Shown piece by piece: positions 45,801 through 48,646 of a DNA stretch of 48,646 nt; position 1 is the first letter of the stretch, and each line of letters opens with the position of its first letter. The position numbers and the translations under genes were made by a program. This stretch comes from Syncephalis plumigaleata (lineage: Eukaryota > Zoopagomycota > Zoopagomycetes > Zoopagales > Piptocephalidaceae). The notes below the pieces were generated by a model, which saw only the letters and a program-made list of their open reading frames with translations, was not told where the DNA came from and searched no databases. The DNA lies in assembly GCA_025201365.1 (NCBI GenBank), contig JAIXMF010000063.1:1-48646 (forward strand), written 5' to 3'.

Positions 45801-48646
45801 GGTAGCCCTAGGTAAACTCGTGGATTTTGTCATCTATTATAATCGCGAGCTATCTCGTCGACGCGAGGCAAAGGCAGCCGAGATCAAACGACTCACTGAT
45901 AATACGCGACGTGTACTACGGTCACTCGATGTCGAACTACCAAAGTATAAGGAGACAGGTCGATCACTCCTGGAGGACAAGTCGATATCGATTCAAGTGA
46001 GCCGTCTTACCGTTGCAATGCCTCTAGTACGGGATTGGGAAGGTGGTGTCTTACCCGCAACGGATCATGCATCATCCAGTAGTAGCAATACTGCGTCATC
46101 AAGTGTGCCTGCTTTCCTTATATCTGCCACGGCCATTGACATATTAACACGTCGATGGGAGGCGAGTTGCGGTCTATTGAATCAGTTCTATATTCAATTT
46201 GTGCCACGATTCAACCAGGCTATCGAGGATCATTTCGATCCTGCTTGGCATCCGCGTGTCAATCGTATACTATTACCTGCTCTGCAATGTGAAGCGCATG
46301 CAGTAGGTACACGTCAAATGAAGCAAGTATGGTTCGATGCATGGGCATCAGGTTTAGAGGTTGATATTGACTCGCATGTTGTTCATCATATTGGCACGCT
46401 AAGTGCTATCTGGGCGTATAGTCGAGAACGGTTTGAAGTATTGACCGCGGAAGCATTGGCCAGCAATGATACAGATGATGGTTTACCTACCACAGAAGCT
46501 TCTACTAGTAGTAGTACCGATAATAGTAATAATAATAATAGAAGTGGTGAATCTATTCAACTAGCCATTGAAGCTCGACTGATGGTTGACAGCGGTATTT
46601 GTCGATTCCATCCGCGTTTACCTCGTTTACTACGACATACACCACACTCTGAAACTAATCAGCATGCGCAATACGGCAAGCATAATAATAGTGGCAGTAA
46701 CAATCATGGTCATTATTCATCTTCTACTAATGCAGCCTCAAAACGACTATCCACTCGATTCAGTAATGGCAATAATTATGCCACACGATTAGCTCAACTA
46801 TCGCAGAATAATCCAACACCGTCTACCACGTCGTCAACTGATACAACTGCTCGACGTAATAATTATGACAATATTCTAGTGGTGCCAGGCTTAGTCTTCG
46901 ATCTAGTGTCCAATTGCCACTCGGTTCATCGTTGAAGAATCGAGAAGCTGCCGCCTCTCAACGAGCACATATCGAAATGAACATACACCCTAGCGAGAAC
47001 GTACTCTATCCCACGCTAGTCCCTTTTATTGACGAGTTGCTCTCGGGTTTACAATCAAGTCTAGCTCGACCGACATCACCATCATCAACAACAACATCAC
47101 CGGTATCCGAACAAGTATCCCGTGACAATGACGATAGTAGCAATCTCGGTAGCAATAGCAATAGTAGTATCGTGCCTTCCAACACTGCGCTGTCCATTCC
47201 TAATATGCCAATATCTATCTATCTACGTCTCTCGCGTACTCAGGTGAAGTTGAGTTGCGAGCCTACCGCTCAAGTTTCCGGTCTACTCGATTGGGCCGAT
47301 GGCCGTTTACTCATTATGCTTACACCGGGTGAGGGAGAGCAGCGACAGCTAACGCTTAGTGGGCGTATTCTTGATCTATCCGTACGAATACAGCATGCCT
47401 TTTCACCGGAACATTGTCTATCGGCGGCTACCGGTGCCATTGTTTGCAGTGCCTCGATGATGACACAGGCAACGCTAAAGGAACAAGTACGCGAATTAGT
47501 AGCATCTCTTAGTGCTAATACTAGAAGCACAACAGCAGCAATACCATTTCTGTTATTCTGGATATGCCTGGCATAACGAGTGATCTAAACATTCGACATT
47601 TACAGGATTGGCTTGCATTTGAACGTTGCTGGTTGACACGTCGGTCTACTACCACTGCTTCTTCCGCCTCCGCCTCGGCTGTACCAATGGCTATGACGAA
47701 ATCTACATCGAAATCATCGATATCCGCGTCATTAGCTGTTGATACAACGAATACAACATCGCAGCCATTATCATTATCGTCGTCATCGAGTCAACTGGAT
47801 ACAACATTGTTAAACACGACTAATATGCCATGGAGTGTATTTATTATATTCAATCTACGTAGCTTGTCATTAAACGCCGACCTTAGCCAAGCAATCGGTA
47901 TTGCCACGGCAGAACTGACCAGTGTCACCCTTACCTCGCGTACCATTCCGGGTGATGTTTCCGTAGCATCATTACACTTGGGATCGGCCGGTCTCCGCTC
48001 GGATGGTCGTATTCATAGTGAATTGGCGGTCAAGGAGATTGACATTCATTTGGCATCATTATTGCAAACATTGCCCATTGGTGCGTCTTCCTCTCGTGTT
48101 CTATCGTTGCAACTGGATTTCGGTGGCTTGTCGGCCATTGTCGATTATGAGTATCAACGCATTCTACTCGCGGAACTCGGCACCATTAAAGCACGAGCCA
48201 GTGATCGTTGGCAGAATGTCGGTCGACCAGATGTGCAATTCGAACTATGCTGCCAGATTGATATCGAACACGTCGAGGGTATTGCAGCCACGAAGACAAT
48301 TCCATTGCTTATTCGTACGGCCGATAAGATTACGAGTCTAGTACAAGAGAAGCGAACCATTGTGAAATCGCTTTTTATGGATCGTGACAATAATGCTAGC
48401 AATGACACATTGACACCTGTGACCTCCACCGCTACCTTAGATAGTGGCACGTCTAAATTGTTAACTACCAAGACGACATCTGCAACAACTGTCATGACTA
48501 CGGCGGCATCTGTACTCGATACGACATCACCCAAGTTAACATTGACGATTAACGTTGGTGCGGTCAAAGCAGCCATTTATCCCTACTATCTAAGCGATAC
48601 TGACTGTGCTAGAGCGGTATTGTCCAAGCTTAATCTGTCATTATAC
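36880..48646 (+). CDS. CSF1: CSF1 / BLTP1-type bridge-like lipid transfer protein, 3' end beyond the window
   Basis: Very large rod-shaped lipid-transfer protein (Csf1/Tweek/BLTP1 family) anchored in the ER at contact sites. Exon 1 (36880-37066) holds the N-terminal anchor helix (FSTFLIFCIITVVIVVLYLF) and FLRLYTWRKHKAYVRI. Next come exon 2 (37125-37298; ESIQFGILAGRILFKNFQYV, ILQGHITFRYWLRTVRG), exon 3 (37369-37527; LPCRIMCTIEGLEVFLYNN), exon 4 (37597-37769) and exon 5 (37828-37964). An 84-nt intron (37965-38048) removes an in-frame TGA. Many further short exons follow. A 4.4-kb exon starts just before 42487 (VRDWEGGVLP, DLVLDADLMDKVITIQGLL) and runs to about 46.9 kb. There the frame shifts by the equivalent of one missing base (VVPGL, then SLRSSVQLPLG in the next frame), continuing with MNIHPSENVLYPTLVPFIDE. 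A second shift near 47487-47560 is explained by a 38-nt intron or another missing base. DLNIRHLQDWLAFERCW then runs open to the window edge. Confidence 0.85.
38324..38347. repeat. AT-dinucleotide microsatellite in a CSF1 intron
   Basis: (TA)n run directly after a GTAAGTTAATAT donor. Similar short (AT)n tracts lie in other introns or spacers at about 4261-4279, 6481-6497, 19526-19545, 39862-39882 and 42426-42442. Confidence 0.75.

Noticed and set aside
46914-46935. Programmed -1 frameshifting in CSF1
   Set aside because: No X-XXY-YYZ slippery heptamer at the overlap; a missing base is simpler.
1-48646. tRNA, rRNA and CRISPR arrays
   Set aside because: No B-box-like GGTTCGANTCC with cloverleaf context, no rRNA-like conserved blocks and no repeat-spacer pattern were found by reading both strands.

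Overview
This window is nuclear DNA of a filamentous, non-Dikarya (early-diverging) fungus. It is AT-rich and gene-dense. Genes are cut by many short introns (about 45-120 nt) with GTAAGT-like donors, TACTAAC/CTAAT-like branch sites and TAG acceptors. The gene set is an ordinary fungal housekeeping set: CSF1-type lipid transfer protein, nuclear mRNA capping enzyme, fungal complex I 9.5 kDa subunit, UPF0652/DUF2009. It adds genes that many yeasts lack (gamma-SNAP, NRDE2, GPATCH1, NUP43, DENND11) and a Crinkler (CRN) protein, a family known from Glomeromycotina, chytrids and other early-diverging fungi as well as oomycetes. I cannot name the genus.

Layout. 1-741: 3' end of a dTDP-glucose 4,6-dehydratase, convergent with NUP43 (842-2396, minus). 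A 209-bp divergent promoter separates NUP43 from a small complex I subunit (2606-2993, plus). NRDE2 fills 3269-7963 (minus). 8328-12848 is a recent, apparently intact Tc1/mariner-type DNA transposon: TA duplication, perfect 272-bp terminal inverted repeats, a DD34E transposase on the minus strand, a second gene for a small helix-turn-helix protein on the plus strand, and two internal repeat arrays. 12849-17180 is a secreted-protein neighbourhood: a possible short cysteine-containing peptide, an LPMO-like chitin-binding protein whose expected N-terminal His is Asn, and a secreted pseudokinase-like protein. 17782-27624 is compact housekeeping: gamma-SNAP, DENND11, GPATCH1 and the UPF0652 protein. 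27.6-34.8 kb is looser accessory DNA: a 78-bp minisatellite that may be joined to a cysteine-rich exon, an intact 947-aa Crinkler (ubiquitin-like header, P-loop NTPase, restriction-endonuclease-like C-terminus) and low-complexity DNA. 34844-36545 is the mRNA guanylyltransferase, whose model needs an 8-nt microexon and a GC-AG intron. 36880 to the right edge is a very large, unfinished CSF1 gene.

The housekeeping genes are functionally unlinked (RNA processing, vesicle fusion, lipid transfer). The accessory genes share a theme of interaction or secretion (CRN effector, LPMO-like protein, secreted pseudokinase, short secreted peptides) and lie in the repeat-rich parts. Two otherwise good conserved genes (UPF0652 and CSF1) each contain a break equivalent to one missing base. 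A sequence error or a real lesion could explain either. Splice sites were placed by eye from consensus signals, phase and family conservation; where I summed the exons, totals divide by three.
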